A DNA stretch of 64,000 nucleotides. Source: Paratractidigestivibacter sp003150175. GTDB lineage: Bacteria > Actinomycetota > Coriobacteriia > Coriobacteriales > Atopobiaceae. The notes beneath the pieces are model-generated. The model searched no databases, was not told the DNA's origin, and was given only the letters and a program-made list of their open reading frames with translations. Positions 17,450 to 26,316 of the stretch are shown one piece after another. The position numbers and the translations under genes are program-made. How positions within the stretch are numbered: position 1 is the stretch's first letter; each line of letters opens with the position of its first letter. Location: the NCBI RefSeq assembly GCF_964283195.1, contig NZ_CAXYLH010000008.1. The stretch is one strand, 5' to 3'.

Positions 17450-18457
17450 GTGAGCCAAGCTCCGCGTGTCAGCGTTATTCTGCCTTCGTATAATCACGAA
17501 TTGTATATCGAGCGTTCAGTAAACAGCATCTTGAGTCAAACTTTCTCTGATTTTGAAGTTGTGATTCTCGATGATTGCTCCACTGACTCCAGCTGGGAGA
17601 TAATTCAGAGCCTGGCAGCTCACGATGGTCGTATCCATGCTTTTCGTAACGAGAAGAATATGTTTTGCGGTGCCATCGAAGCTGCCATGGATAATGCTCG
17701 TGGCGATTTGATCGCGATAGCACATAGCGATGATGCCTGGGCTCCCACAAAGCTCGAGAAGCAAGTGGCTTATCTTGACGCTCATCCCGATGTCGCCGCG
17801 TGCTTTACCCGCGTTACAGTAATCGATGACGATGATAATTCGCTGGCGGACGATCCTGCATATGCTGAGCATCCGTATCTCAACGCGTTTAATCATGAAA
17901 ACAGAAGCAGGACCGACTGGCTGAGGTTCTTTTTCTTTAACGGAAACGCGCTATGCCATCCCAGCGTGATGATTCGCAGACATTGTTACAAAGACTACGG
18001 TCTGTTTCCTCATGGGCTCGGCAGCCTCTCGGATTTTCAGGAGTGGATACGTGTCTGCAAGCATTCGTCGCTCTTCATTATCGATGAGCCGCTGACTTAT
18101 TTCCGCGTTCATAAAGACGAATCGAATACGAGCGGGCAGAACCGAGAGGCTCTGTTTAGACACAATATCGAGAAATTCCTAATCCTCGGCGAGTATCTTG
18201 ATTTAAGCCAAAAGGATTTACTCGATGCTTTCCCCGAGGCTGAGCAATATCTTGTTAATGGCGAGATCAATCTAACCTTTGCTCTTGCGCGTCTATGCAT
18301 TGATTATGTTGGAAGCCCTGAGTATTGTCTCTTTGCTTTTGAGCAGTTGTATAGGTTGATGCAGAATCCGACTGATCGCGCACAGCTCAAAAGACTGTAT
18401 TCGTATTCCGATCGCGAGTATGACGCAGAAAAGAATCGATATTTTTGGATCGGTTAA
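17450..18457 (+). CDS. GT2 glycosyltransferase
   Basis: A 335-residue family 2 glycosyltransferase. It starts SVILPSYNHELYIERSVNSILSQTFSDFEVVILDDCSTDSS, with the metal site in AHSDDAWAP (DxD-like) near residue 87. It lacks membrane helices and is probably cytoplasmic. The GTG start lies 6 bp after GGGAGG. The next gene starts inside its last 38 bp in another frame, so the two are likely coupled and may act as one unit. Base composition is less GC-rich than the rml genes just upstream. The sugar and acceptor are unknown. Confidence 0.85.
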   Translation: MSQAPRVSVILPSYNHELYIERSVNSILSQTFSDFEVVILDDCSTDSSWEIIQSLAAHDGRIHAFRNEKNMFCGAIEAAMDNARGDLIAIAHSDDAWAPTKLEKQVAYLDAHPDVAACFTRVTVIDDDDNSLADDPAYAEHPYLNAFNHENRSRTDWLRFFFFNGNALCHPSVMIRRHCYKDYGLFPHGLGSLSDFQEWIRVCKHSSLFIIDEPLTYFRVHKDESNTSGQNREALFRHNIEKFLILGEYLDLSQKDLLDAFPEAEQYLVNGEINLTFALARLCIDYVGSPEYCLFAFEQLYRLMQNPTDRAQLKRLYSYSDREYDAEKNRYFWIG

Positions 18458-18944
18458 ACCGGAGAAGATATGCCATCCAAAACTGTATTGGGATTGCGGT
18501 AACGGGTTCAACGAATTTGATTCATCTCAGCAAGTATCTTATATACCTCCGTCAGGTAAGGTAAGTGTGAGATTCTCGGTCCCTAGCCCTGTCGAAGCAC
18601 TTAGGTTTGACCCTGATGACGGACAGATTAGGGCAGTTCGTATAGTAGCTGCGGCCGTCGACGGAAAGCCCTTGGACCTAAAGACGGTCAATGGACATGA
18701 GCTAAACGATGGGATGACACTGTTCTTCACGACCGACCCGCAATTCGTCGCTCCATATTCTGGAGTTGCGAATCAGGTGGATATCGAGTTTGAGATCGAG
18801 CCGCTGGACCCTGTTCGGGTCTCTGCCATAACTGGTGATGCTGCGGACGAACTCAATCAACTACGAAACGAAGTGAAGCGATTGCAGGACATGTTGGACA
18901 ATACTATCGAGGCATGTGCCAATAAATTGCTTCATCGGCGATAA
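18420..18944 (+). CDS. beta-rich protein with C-terminal coiled coil, coupled to GT2
   Basis: A 174-residue protein of unknown function. Residues 15-135 look like a beta-sandwich (KLYWDCGNGFNEFDSS, GKVSVRFSVPSPVEALRFDPDD, VDIEFEIEPLDPVRVSA). Residues 142-170 form a predicted coiled coil (ELNQLRNEVKRLQDMLDN). It overlaps the previous glycosyltransferase by 38 bp, and its ATG lies in that gene's coding region. I recall similar beta-sandwich plus coiled-coil segments as accessory domains of polymer-forming glycosyltransferases, where they may set oligomeric state or chain length. No signal peptide is seen. Confidence 0.65.
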   Translation: MTQKRIDIFGSVKPEKICHPKLYWDCGNGFNEFDSSQQVSYIPPSGKVSVRFSVPSPVEALRFDPDDGQIRAVRIVAAAVDGKPLDLKTVNGHELNDGMTLFFTTDPQFVAPYSGVANQVDIEFEIEPLDPVRVSAITGDAADELNQLRNEVKRLQDMLDNTIEACANKLLHRR

Positions 18945-18991
18945 AAATCATTCGAGGAATTCAAGGCAGACGCACATTCGTCAATATGTAG

Positions 18992-19032
18992 CGGGCGCTC
19001 CCGCCGCGGAAAATCTGCGATGGGAGCGCCCG
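18992..19032. terminator. bidirectional terminator hairpin
   Basis: CGGGCGCTCCC (18992-19002) pairs with GGGAGCGCCCG (19022-19032) around a 19-base loop, between two convergent genes. No strong T-tract is seen on either strand. Confidence 0.7.
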
Positions 19033-19045
19033 TTGTCTAATCTCT

Positions 19046-21571
19046 CTACGACTGTCTATCTGCCCGATTACGATGGACTTCGACGAAACAGCTTAGAACG
19101 GTAAGTACAACGCCAGCGCTTCCGATCATGACGGAGATCTTCGCGTTCGGGGCTTCGTAATAGGCCTCGATTGAGTGCTCACCAGCGGAAACCGTGAACC
19201 CGATGAAGCCGTAATTCGCCCTATAGGTCTCGGCGGGGGAGCCATCGACGAACACCTTCCAGCCTGAGGTGTGCGGAATTGCCAGGCAGACAACCGAGTT
19301 ATCTGCCAAGGCGGTGACGGTTCCCGAGATCGAGTTCGAGCTGCGAAGGTCCAGCTTTGCCGGAGCGGGTGCCCATGGGGTTGCCGCGCCGTTTGCTCCC
19401 ACCACTGAATATGCGTTCTCGTCAGTGTAGGGAACTGTTACCGGGCCGCTGTCCACAAGCTGTTCGTGTGCTTGGTCGGGCACGATAACACAGGCGGTCA
19501 AGGACGACTCTCTGCCCTCGGGGGACATTTGACCGGCATCGCTCTCGCTGATAGATCCTGCTTTGACCGTTGCGATTCCGCTTGCCTCGTTGACCTCATA
19601 GATGCGTGTATTTCCAATTCGGTTGAGTTCGCGTACCCATGGGAAATCAAGGTCATCGTGAGAAAGCAGGTATTTGACACCCAGCATGCGGAGGAGCTCC
19701 GGATGATCGGGGTCGTTGATGTATTCCTGGTACGCGGAGTCTCCAACGAGCATATTCGGCCAAAGCTGACGATAGAAGTCAATGACATCGCTGTCGAGCG
19801 TTGAGTTATAGGAGGCGATTCCCGAATACCCTTCGATGAGAGAATCATCGAGGCGTGTCCAGTCGATGTAGAGCTTTTCTACTCGATAAAGGCCATCGTC
19901 CTGTGAACGGATCCAGCTCAGGGCTTCTTGGGTCTCCGTGCTGGACTGGGGCCGAGAGGCATCTGGGAATGTCTCGGAAGTTGCCCAAGTCCGATGATTC
20001 GTCACCATGAATCCGTCGAATACAGACGAGACGACAAGTACGGCAATGGCCATCGGCACGAACGCATGGAAACCCTTTTGCTGTGAAGCCACGAGTACGA
20101 CGCAAAAGAAGATGACGGCGCACAACGCAGAGACGCTCGAGCCGAGTTTTCCGTCGACGGAGTTGACCAACGACCATCCGATAACGCTTATGGTCAGTGC
20201 AAAAGATGCGATAAACAACGGCTTCTGGATCTGTTTATCCAAAATGCACTTTTCGAATCCGAGCGCTATGGCGATGCAAATGGGTGTGCAAAGTGCGAAT
20301 GAGCTTCGGTATTTGGGGTTGACGAACACGTTCGACAACGCCGGCAAAAAGTAGTTGAAGCAGTACAGCACACAAAGCGCAGAAGCGACCGCGATGAGAA
20401 TCTTTGTCCTGCGGTCCAGCGCTTTATTCGCCCAAGCATAGAACTGCGCGATAAGCATGATCGCGCCGCAAGAGAAGCCGAGCTGGATAAATTCGTAGGT
20501 GTTTACCGTGTCGAAGCTTGACGTGGGAGGTATCAGGCTCTCGGGAATATCGGAAGAGACGCAGAAGAGGCTGTTGCCCAGTAATTTGCTAAAAATCGCA
20601 GGAATCCACCTGAGGGGGACAAAAGATGTGAGGTAGCCTATGGCCTTGCTCGATGTGGAAACGTCGCTGGAGCCTCCCACTCGCGAAGATTCCCCGAGCA
20701 GGAGCGTGGCATAGGGAATAACAGTGATACAAGAGACGATAAGTCCGCAGATGACCGGGATCGCCAGAGGAACGAAGACTTTGATAAAGGAAGCGAAACC
20801 GCTGGGCCTGCGCGTGGCGATGGTCCGCAGAACCGCGTATGTTGCCGCATAGAGCATGACCATGAAGCCCGAGTATGTGCTCATCATGACCGTGACCGCA
20901 GTGACCGCCGCCATCCCGAGGAACCCGGGCACACTCCACCGTTCCAGGAGCTTCTCGATGAGGAGGGTCTCTAGGGTCGCCATCACAAGAACGGTGCCGA
21001 GCCAGTAATGTTGGCCCCAAAGCATGAGGTATCCGCAAAACGCAAAGAGGGAGGCACCCAGTATTCGCGAGGCGGGTTTCTCGCAGTGGTAGGTCAATAT
21101 GTGGTCAAAGAGGTAGCCGCACAGCACAATCTTGAGCGCTTGGATGAATACGAGGATATACGAGAGCGCGCTGTTGCCGAATGCCAGGCCCAGAGGGATG
21201 AGGACGAGATTGAACGGGTCGAGCGTCCAGGATTGATACGACATGAAGCTGACGCCGAGACCGTATTGGAAATTCCAGAGCCCCAATGTCCCATTGCGGA
21301 TGGAGCTGAGGAGGTTGAGGTAGTAGGGGACATATTGGTTCGAAGTGTCTGATCCGACGTCGAGATATGCGAATCGTGCAGGCCCAAAAACAAAGTTCCC
21401 GTAGATGGCCGCGGTGCCGACGAGCAGGATGGCGCCGAGGAATATCAGCTCCGAACGGGTGCGTTTCACTGAGTCTACGGTCAGCGTATCGACGTTCTTC
21501 GCCATTGCTGCAAGCAAAAAAACAGCGACTATTCCGACGGGCAGAAGATAGAGGTACATGGGCCAGTTCAT
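19046..21571 (-). CDS. YfhO-type large membrane protein
   Basis: An 841-residue protein with 12-14 predicted helices in the first 550 residues, an extracytoplasmic region (about 560-810) and a last helix near the C-terminus. The early loop DVGSDTSNQYVPYYLNL matches the YfhO family, whose Bacillus and Listeria members help glycosylate lipoteichoic or wall teichoic acids with polyprenyl-phosphate sugars. It is therefore a candidate GT-C-like enzyme adding a side sugar outside the cell. The start at 21571 (MNWPMYLYL) follows AGAGGAG and replaces a start 11 codons upstream. It runs against the flanking genes and is divergent from the sugar aminotransferase at 21668. Confidence 0.75.
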   Translation of the reverse strand: MNWPMYLYLLPVGIVAVFLLAAMAKNVDTLTVDSVKRTRSELIFLGAILLVGTAAIYGNFVFGPARFAYLDVGSDTSNQYVPYYLNLLSSIRNGTLGLWNFQYGLGVSFMSYQSWTLDPFNLVLIPLGLAFGNSALSYILVFIQALKIVLCGYLFDHILTYHCEKPASRILGASLFAFCGYLMLWGQHYWLGTVLVMATLETLLIEKLLERWSVPGFLGMAAVTAVTVMMSTYSGFMVMLYAATYAVLRTIATRRPSGFASFIKVFVPLAIPVICGLIVSCITVIPYATLLLGESSRVGGSSDVSTSSKAIGYLTSFVPLRWIPAIFSKLLGNSLFCVSSDIPESLIPPTSSFDTVNTYEFIQLGFSCGAIMLIAQFYAWANKALDRRTKILIAVASALCVLYCFNYFLPALSNVFVNPKYRSSFALCTPICIAIALGFEKCILDKQIQKPLFIASFALTISVIGWSLVNSVDGKLGSSVSALCAVIFFCVVLVASQQKGFHAFVPMAIAVLVVSSVFDGFMVTNHRTWATSETFPDASRPQSSTETQEALSWIRSQDDGLYRVEKLYIDWTRLDDSLIEGYSGIASYNSTLDSDVIDFYRQLWPNMLVGDSAYQEYINDPDHPELLRMLGVKYLLSHDDLDFPWVRELNRIGNTRIYEVNEASGIATVKAGSISESDAGQMSPEGRESSLTACVIVPDQAHEQLVDSGPVTVPYTDENAYSVVGANGAATPWAPAPAKLDLRSSNSISGTVTALADNSVVCLAIPHTSGWKVFVDGSPAETYRANYGFIGFTVSAGEHSIEAYYEAPNAKISVMIGSAGVVLTVLSCFVEVHRNRADRQS

Positions 21572-21667
21572 GTGGCTCCTCTTGTTTTGCGGACGACAAT
21601 GCAAAGGGGTTCACAGGTTTCGCTATAGTGTAAGGGTTATATGTCGAGATACTGTCGGGGGAGATCC

Positions 21668-22798
21668 ATGGTTACGTTCAACGTACCGCCCTATGTAGGC
21701 ACCGAGATGGACTACGTCCGCGAGGCCGCCGAGGTCAACCACAAGATCTGCGGCGACGGACCGTTCTCGCGCAAGTGCCACGCCTGGATGGAGGAGCGCT
21801 TCAACGCCGAGAAGGTCTTGCTCACGACCTCCGGCACCGACGCGCTCGAGATGGCGGCGAACCTCTGCGGGCTCGAGCCCGGAGACGAGGTCATCCTGCC
21901 GAGCTTCACGTTCTCGAGCACGGCGACCGCCTTCGTCTCGGTGGGGGCGAAGCTCGTCTTCGTCGATATCCGCCCGGACACGATGAACATCGACGAGACG
22001 AAGATCGAGGCAGCCATCACCGATCGCACCCGCGTGATCGTGCCCGTGCACTACGCCGGCGTCGCCTGCGAGATGGACGCCATCATCGACATCGCGCGTC
22101 GCCATAACCTCCTCGTGGTCGAGGACGCGGCGCAGGGCGTTATGAGCACGTACAAGGGCCGTGCGCTCGGCACCATCGGTGACTTCGGCTGCTACAGTTT
22201 CCACGAGACCAAGAACTACTCGATGGGGGAGGGCGGCGCCATCGTCATCAACAAGCCCGAGTACATCGAGCGCGCCGAGATCATCCGCGAGAAGGGCACG
22301 AACCGCCAGCGATTCTTCCGTGGGCAGGTGGACAAATACACTTGGGTTGACTCTGGCAGTTCTTACCTGCAGAGCGACCTCAATGCGGCGTATCTGTGGG
22401 CGCAGCTCGAGAAGGCCGACGAGATCAACTATAATCGCCTGACATCTTGGAACTACTACTACGAGCAGCTGAGACCTTTGGAAGACGCTGGAAAGATCGA
22501 GCTGCCAACCATCCCGGAGGGTTGCGAGCACAACGCCCATATGTTCTATATCAAGGTTGCCGACCTTGAGGAGCGCGGTGCGCTGATCAAACATCTGAAG
22601 GATCGCGACGTGATGGCGGTGTTCCACTACATTCCTCTGCACAGTTCGCCCGCAGGGCAGCGCTTCGGCCGGTTCAGCGGCGAGGACGTTTATACGACCC
22701 GCGAATCCGATCGACTTGTGCGCCTGCCGATGTATTACGGGCTTGAGCAGGATGACCTGCGCGAGGTAGTCGACGCGACTAAGGAGTTCTATGCCTAA
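21668..22798 (+). CDS. wecE: dTDP-4-amino-4,6-dideoxygalactose transaminase-like enzyme
   Basis: A 376-residue PLP enzyme of the DegT/DnrJ/EryC1 family, close in pattern to WecE/RffA. Seen: GDGPFSRKCHAWMEERF near the N-terminus, TSGTDALEMAA, VEDAAQG (PLP-binding Asp) and SFHETKNYSMGEGGA (Schiff-base Lys). WecE transfers an amino group to dTDP-4-keto-6-deoxyglucose, the RmlB product, giving dTDP-Fuc4N; the exact isomer here is inferred. The start at 21668 follows GGGGGAGATCC. Its stop overlaps by 8 bp the start of an ATP-grasp gene, so the two are translationally coupled and probably act in sequence. Confidence 0.88.
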   Translation: MVTFNVPPYVGTEMDYVREAAEVNHKICGDGPFSRKCHAWMEERFNAEKVLLTTSGTDALEMAANLCGLEPGDEVILPSFTFSSTATAFVSVGAKLVFVDIRPDTMNIDETKIEAAITDRTRVIVPVHYAGVACEMDAIIDIARRHNLLVVEDAAQGVMSTYKGRALGTIGDFGCYSFHETKNYSMGEGGAIVINKPEYIERAEIIREKGTNRQRFFRGQVDKYTWVDSGSSYLQSDLNAAYLWAQLEKADEINYNRLTSWNYYYEQLRPLEDAGKIELPTIPEGCEHNAHMFYIKVADLEERGALIKHLKDRDVMAVFHYIPLHSSPAGQRFGRFSGEDVYTTRESDRLVRLPMYYGLEQDDLREVVDATKEFYA

Positions 22799-24029
22799 TT
22801 CGGCTGGGAAGAAGTCTATTCTTCTGCTGGGAGGTTCTCGTCATCAGGTCCCTGCGATCGAGTGTGCAAAGCGACTCGGGTACCGAACGGTTCTTTGCGA
22901 CTATCTTCCGGACAACCCCGGACAATATGCGGCCGACGTCTTTTATCAGGAATCGACGACCGACTGGGATTTGATGCTGTCCATTGCTCGAAAGGAAGAC
23001 GTCTCTGGCGTTCTTGCCTTTGGGACGGATGTCGCTGCGGGTACCGCCGCTTATGTTTGCGAGAACCTGAATCTTCCTACGAATCCGCTTAAGTCTGTTG
23101 AGGTCCTGAGCGAGAAGCACCTGTTCCGCGACCATCTAGAGAAGTCGGGGCTTCCTTGCCCTCGCCACGCTACGCTTCCCGCAGATTCAACGGTTGATGA
23201 CGTTCTCGATGCGCTGCACGATAAACGTATGCAGCTCCCCGTTGTTCTCAAGCCGACTGATTCCTCTGGCTCTAAGGGAGTCACGGTTTTAGCGGACGAG
23301 GGCCGTTTCGCTATTTCTGATGCGCTTAACGATGCGCGGGGGTTTTCGCGCAATCAGGTCCTTGAGCTAGAGGAATTTATACACGCCGGTTTTCCACGTG
23401 TTATCGGCGGCGACGTGTTCGTTGTGGACGGCCATGTTCGGTTCTGGGGGATCATGAGCTGCCTTCGCGACAAAGCGATTGGCGGGCTCGTGCCGGTGGG
23501 GGAGCGTTGGCCATCGGGGCTGAATGCTAAGCAGCTCAACGCCGTCAAGGACCAGATCCAAGCTTTGGTGACGAGCCTCGGGATGCGCTTCGGCGAGATG
23601 AACGTCGAGATCATCGTTGACGATGACGATGTCCCCCATTTTCTTGAGCTGGCTGCTCGGGCCGGCGGAAATATGATTCCAAATCAGCTCTCGGATATCT
23701 CGGGGATCGACCTTATCGAGGCGAATGTCCGCTTCGCCATGGGCGATTCCATGGATGTCGATTTCGACGGTGTTTCTGTGCAAGGTTGTTATTGCACCTA
23801 TATGCTGCATGCTCGCAGCGCGGGGACTTATCGCGGAGTCGAGTTCGATTCCAAACTCAAAAAACATGTCTATCGTGTTGAGCCTTATATCAATGAAGGC
23901 TCGCTTGTCTCGTCCTTCAACAATTCAAGCAAAGCCATTGGAGTTGCTTTCTTGCGCTTCGATGACGTAGCTCAGATGGAAGAGATCCTCGAGCATATTG
24001 ACGATCTTGTCCACATTGCTATCGACTAA
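22791..24029 (+). CDS. ATP-grasp ligase coupled to sugar aminotransferase
   Basis: A 412-residue cytoplasmic ATP-grasp enzyme (carboxylate-amine or -thiol ligase). The N-terminal ILLLGGSRHQVPAIECAKRLGY is a pre-ATP-grasp Rossmann-like domain. The core has VVLKPTDSSGSKGVTVL (ATP-binding Lys and Gly-rich loop) and GEMNVEIIVDDDDVPHFLELAARAGGNMIP (metal-binding acidic residues). The ATGCC start lies within the last codons of wecE. A plausible job is to join an amino acid or other carboxylate to the new 4-amino group of the dTDP-sugar or a precursor; this rests on context only. Acylated Fuc4N-type sugars are known in polysaccharides. Confidence 0.82.
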   Translation: MPNSAGKKSILLLGGSRHQVPAIECAKRLGYRTVLCDYLPDNPGQYAADVFYQESTTDWDLMLSIARKEDVSGVLAFGTDVAAGTAAYVCENLNLPTNPLKSVEVLSEKHLFRDHLEKSGLPCPRHATLPADSTVDDVLDALHDKRMQLPVVLKPTDSSGSKGVTVLADEGRFAISDALNDARGFSRNQVLELEEFIHAGFPRVIGGDVFVVDGHVRFWGIMSCLRDKAIGGLVPVGERWPSGLNAKQLNAVKDQIQALVTSLGMRFGEMNVEIIVDDDDVPHFLELAARAGGNMIPNQLSDISGIDLIEANVRFAMGDSMDVDFDGVSVQGCYCTYMLHARSAGTYRGVEFDSKLKKHVYRVEPYINEGSLVSSFNNSSKAIGVAFLRFDDVAQMEEILEHIDDLVHIAID

Positions 24030-24053
24030 GACTAAGAAAGTAGAACCTTCTTT

Positions 24054-24992
24054 ATGGCTAATCAGAGTAAATTGGTTTCTGTTGTTATATCCTGCTATAA
24101 CTCTGAGCATACAATCAGAGAAGTCGTCGACCTGACGCTTGAGGTCTTTGACGCTCTTCCTGGTTATGACGTTGAATTCGTTCTGGTGAACGATTGCTCT
24201 TCCGACGGGACGTTCCAAGAGATACAGAAGCTTGGGTGCGAGCATCCTTGCGTTCATGGGGTGAACCTTATGCGCAATTTTGGCCAGCATAACGGGCTGA
24301 TGTGCGCTATGAATTACGCCAAAGGTGATTTTATCCTTGGAATGGATGATGATCTGCAGACCCATCCTTCCCAGATACCTGCCATCATCCACAAGATGGA
24401 GGAAGGGCATGATATCGTCTATGGTTGCTATGTTGAATCCAAGAACGGCTTTATGAAGCAGTTCTCGAGTTGGCTCAACAAGGTAACCTCAAACAAGCTC
24501 CTCGGCAGGCCCGAGACAGTCCGTGCGTCCAACTTCTGGTTGATCACCAAAGCAATCAAGGATCAGGTAATCCAATACCATAATTACAACCCAAATGTCG
24601 ACGCTCTTTTTACTCGTATGACGAATGATGTGGCTAACGTCACGATTGAACATCATAAGCGAGAGTATGGATCATCTGGCTATACCTTAAAAAAGCTAAT
24701 CAAGCTGTGGCTTGCTTATTTTAACTACACGGTAGTGCCGCTTCGTTTTATCTCGTCGGTCGGCGTGGTCACTGCTGCATTGGGTTTCGTTATTGGGATC
24801 GTGACCATCGTAAGGAAAATATGCGACCCCTCCATGGTCGCCGGTTGGACTTCGATCATCTGTGTCCTGCTGTTCTTCTTTGGGCTCGTGCTGTTAACGT
24901 TGGGGATTATCGGTGAGTACATCGGGAATATCGTTCTTTCCGTCAACTCAACGCCTCAGTACATTATTCGTGACAAAGTAAATCTCGACTAA
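24054..24992 (+). CDS. GtrB-like GT2 with two C-terminal membrane helices
   Basis: A 312-residue protein. Residues 1-225 are a GT2 domain (SVVISCYNSEHTIREVVDLTLEVF, LVNDCSSDGT, LGMDDDLQTHPSQIP with the DxD-type site). Two predicted helices follow (about 225-250 and 262-290), then IGEYIGNIVLSV, a pattern typical of GtrB/ArnC/bactoprenol glucosyltransferases. It should transfer a sugar, possibly the aminosugar made by the two genes upstream, to undecaprenyl phosphate. GtrA (440-850) or the SMR pair at 27386-28149 could flip the product. It ends 20 bp before a strong terminator. Confidence 0.88.
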   Translation: MANQSKLVSVVISCYNSEHTIREVVDLTLEVFDALPGYDVEFVLVNDCSSDGTFQEIQKLGCEHPCVHGVNLMRNFGQHNGLMCAMNYAKGDFILGMDDDLQTHPSQIPAIIHKMEEGHDIVYGCYVESKNGFMKQFSSWLNKVTSNKLLGRPETVRASNFWLITKAIKDQVIQYHNYNPNVDALFTRMTNDVANVTIEHHKREYGSSGYTLKKLIKLWLAYFNYTVVPLRFISSVGVVTAALGFVIGIVTIVRKICDPSMVAGWTSIICVLLFFFGLVLLTLGIIGEYIGNIVLSVNSTPQYIIRDKVNLD

Positions 24993-25012
24993 ACCCAATA
25001 AGTAATTTAATT

Positions 25013-25056
25013 GCCGAAAGCGCCGTCGCAAATGAACTTGCAGCGGCGCTTTCGGC
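25013..25056. terminator. bidirectional terminator hairpin
   Basis: A perfect 13-bp stem, GCCGAAAGCGCCG (25013-25025) with CGGCGCTTTCGGC (25044-25056), and an 18-base loop, between convergent genes. Confidence 0.85.
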
Positions 25057-25073
25057 AGTTTAACTGAGCTTCG

Positions 25074-26261
25074 TTATCGGGGAATGCCGTTGCGCGCGGC
25101 GATCTGCTCGGGCGTAAGCGCATCGATCGCGGCGAGCTTGCGCTCGAAGTACTCGGAGAGCACCGGGTGCTTCCGGTAGGGGGTGAACATCTGCAGGTAG
25201 GTGCAGCCCGAGTGGGAGTTGATCTCCATGAGCTTGGGACCCTTGTCCGTCATGCAGAGGTCGTAGCCGAGCCACTCGACGGGAGCGAGGCGGATGGCCA
25301 TGTCCTTGAGCATCTGCTCGAGCTCCGGCCACTCCTTGATTTTTCCGTCGACGTAGGTGCCGCTGTCGGGATGCACATCGAGATCCTTGCGGCCGGCGTT
25401 GTAGCTCAGCAGGATCGAGTGCTTGCCCGTGCTCGCGCCATAGGTGCCGTCCTCAGGGTTGAATGGGACGTTGAAGAGGCGCAGACCCGGCTTGCGCGGA
25501 AGGTTGAAGTTGCTCTTGCTGTCGTCATTCTTCGTGATACCGGAATCATCGGAGACGGCGAAGCGGAAGTACGAGGCCATGGTCCTCGGGTTCACGCCGT
25601 CCTCGTTGAGCATGAGGATGCGCAGCGTGTGGATGACGGGGTTGATCTTCGCCCACTCCTCGGCAGGGTGGAAGAACTCTGTGTAGAGGTAGTTGCGGTT
25701 CTCGGTCACGAAGGCGCGGACATCGGCCTCGGACGCCTCTTTGTTGCCCACGTAGAACTTGCCGTCCTCGTACGAGAGCTTGTTGAAGCCCATGCCCCAG
25801 CCGCCGTTGCACGGCTTGCAGGCGAACTCGCCCTTCTCTTTGAGCAGAGAGATGAAGCCGTCGAGCGATTTGTCCATGTGGCTGTTGATCAGCGGCAGGA
25901 TGCGGTTTGCGTCGACGTAGTAATAGCTCTCGGGGATGTACTTCTCGAACTCAGTGCCCGCGAACATGTACGCGAACGTGAGCTTGTCGTTGATCCAGAA
26001 GCGCTCCCAGTCATTGAGCGGCCAGACTCGGCAATAGTCGTAATCCGAGAGGTAATCGTGGTAGTTGTCCTCGGTCAGCTGCAGAGCGACGGCGGTCTCG
26101 CCGTAGAACCCGTGGGCATGCGCCCACTCGAGCAGGTCGGGGTCGATGAACTGCGCCTCGGCGTTGCTCTTGCGCTCACGCTCGAGGTTGTTGAGGTACT
26201 GGTTCGCCATCTTTTTTGCGAAGCCCGCCTTGAGAAGGGCATCCATCGTGTTGTCGATCAT
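25074..26261 (-). CDS. sugar-transfer-associated ATP-grasp protein
   Basis: A 395-residue protein matching the ATPgrasp_ST family found in polysaccharide loci. Seen: an N-terminal helical part (KKMANQYLNNLERERKS), ATP-grasp elements FACKPCNGGWGMGFNKL (ATP-binding Lys and loop), YTEFFHPAEEWAKINP, TLRILM, and near the C-terminus GYDLCMTDKGPKLMEINSHSG (metal-binding E and N). The family is thought to ligate an amino acid or other carboxylate during glycan decoration; no substrate can be read. The start follows GAAAGGA. The PLP-enzyme gene at 26317-27279 lies 55 bp upstream on the same strand, so they likely form a two-gene operon. Confidence 0.82.
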   Translation of the reverse strand: MIDNTMDALLKAGFAKKMANQYLNNLERERKSNAEAQFIDPDLLEWAHAHGFYGETAVALQLTEDNYHDYLSDYDYCRVWPLNDWERFWINDKLTFAYMFAGTEFEKYIPESYYYVDANRILPLINSHMDKSLDGFISLLKEKGEFACKPCNGGWGMGFNKLSYEDGKFYVGNKEASEADVRAFVTENRNYLYTEFFHPAEEWAKINPVIHTLRILMLNEDGVNPRTMASYFRFAVSDDSGITKNDDSKSNFNLPRKPGLRLFNVPFNPEDGTYGASTGKHSILLSYNAGRKDLDVHPDSGTYVDGKIKEWPELEQMLKDMAIRLAPVEWLGYDLCMTDKGPKLMEINSHSGCTYLQMFTPYRKHPVLSEYFERKLAAIDALTPEQIAARNGIPR

Positions 26262-26316
26262 TTGGTTCCTTTCGATCGCGGATAGACGGTTGTGGCGCAG
26301 GTAGGGATTAGTTCAT

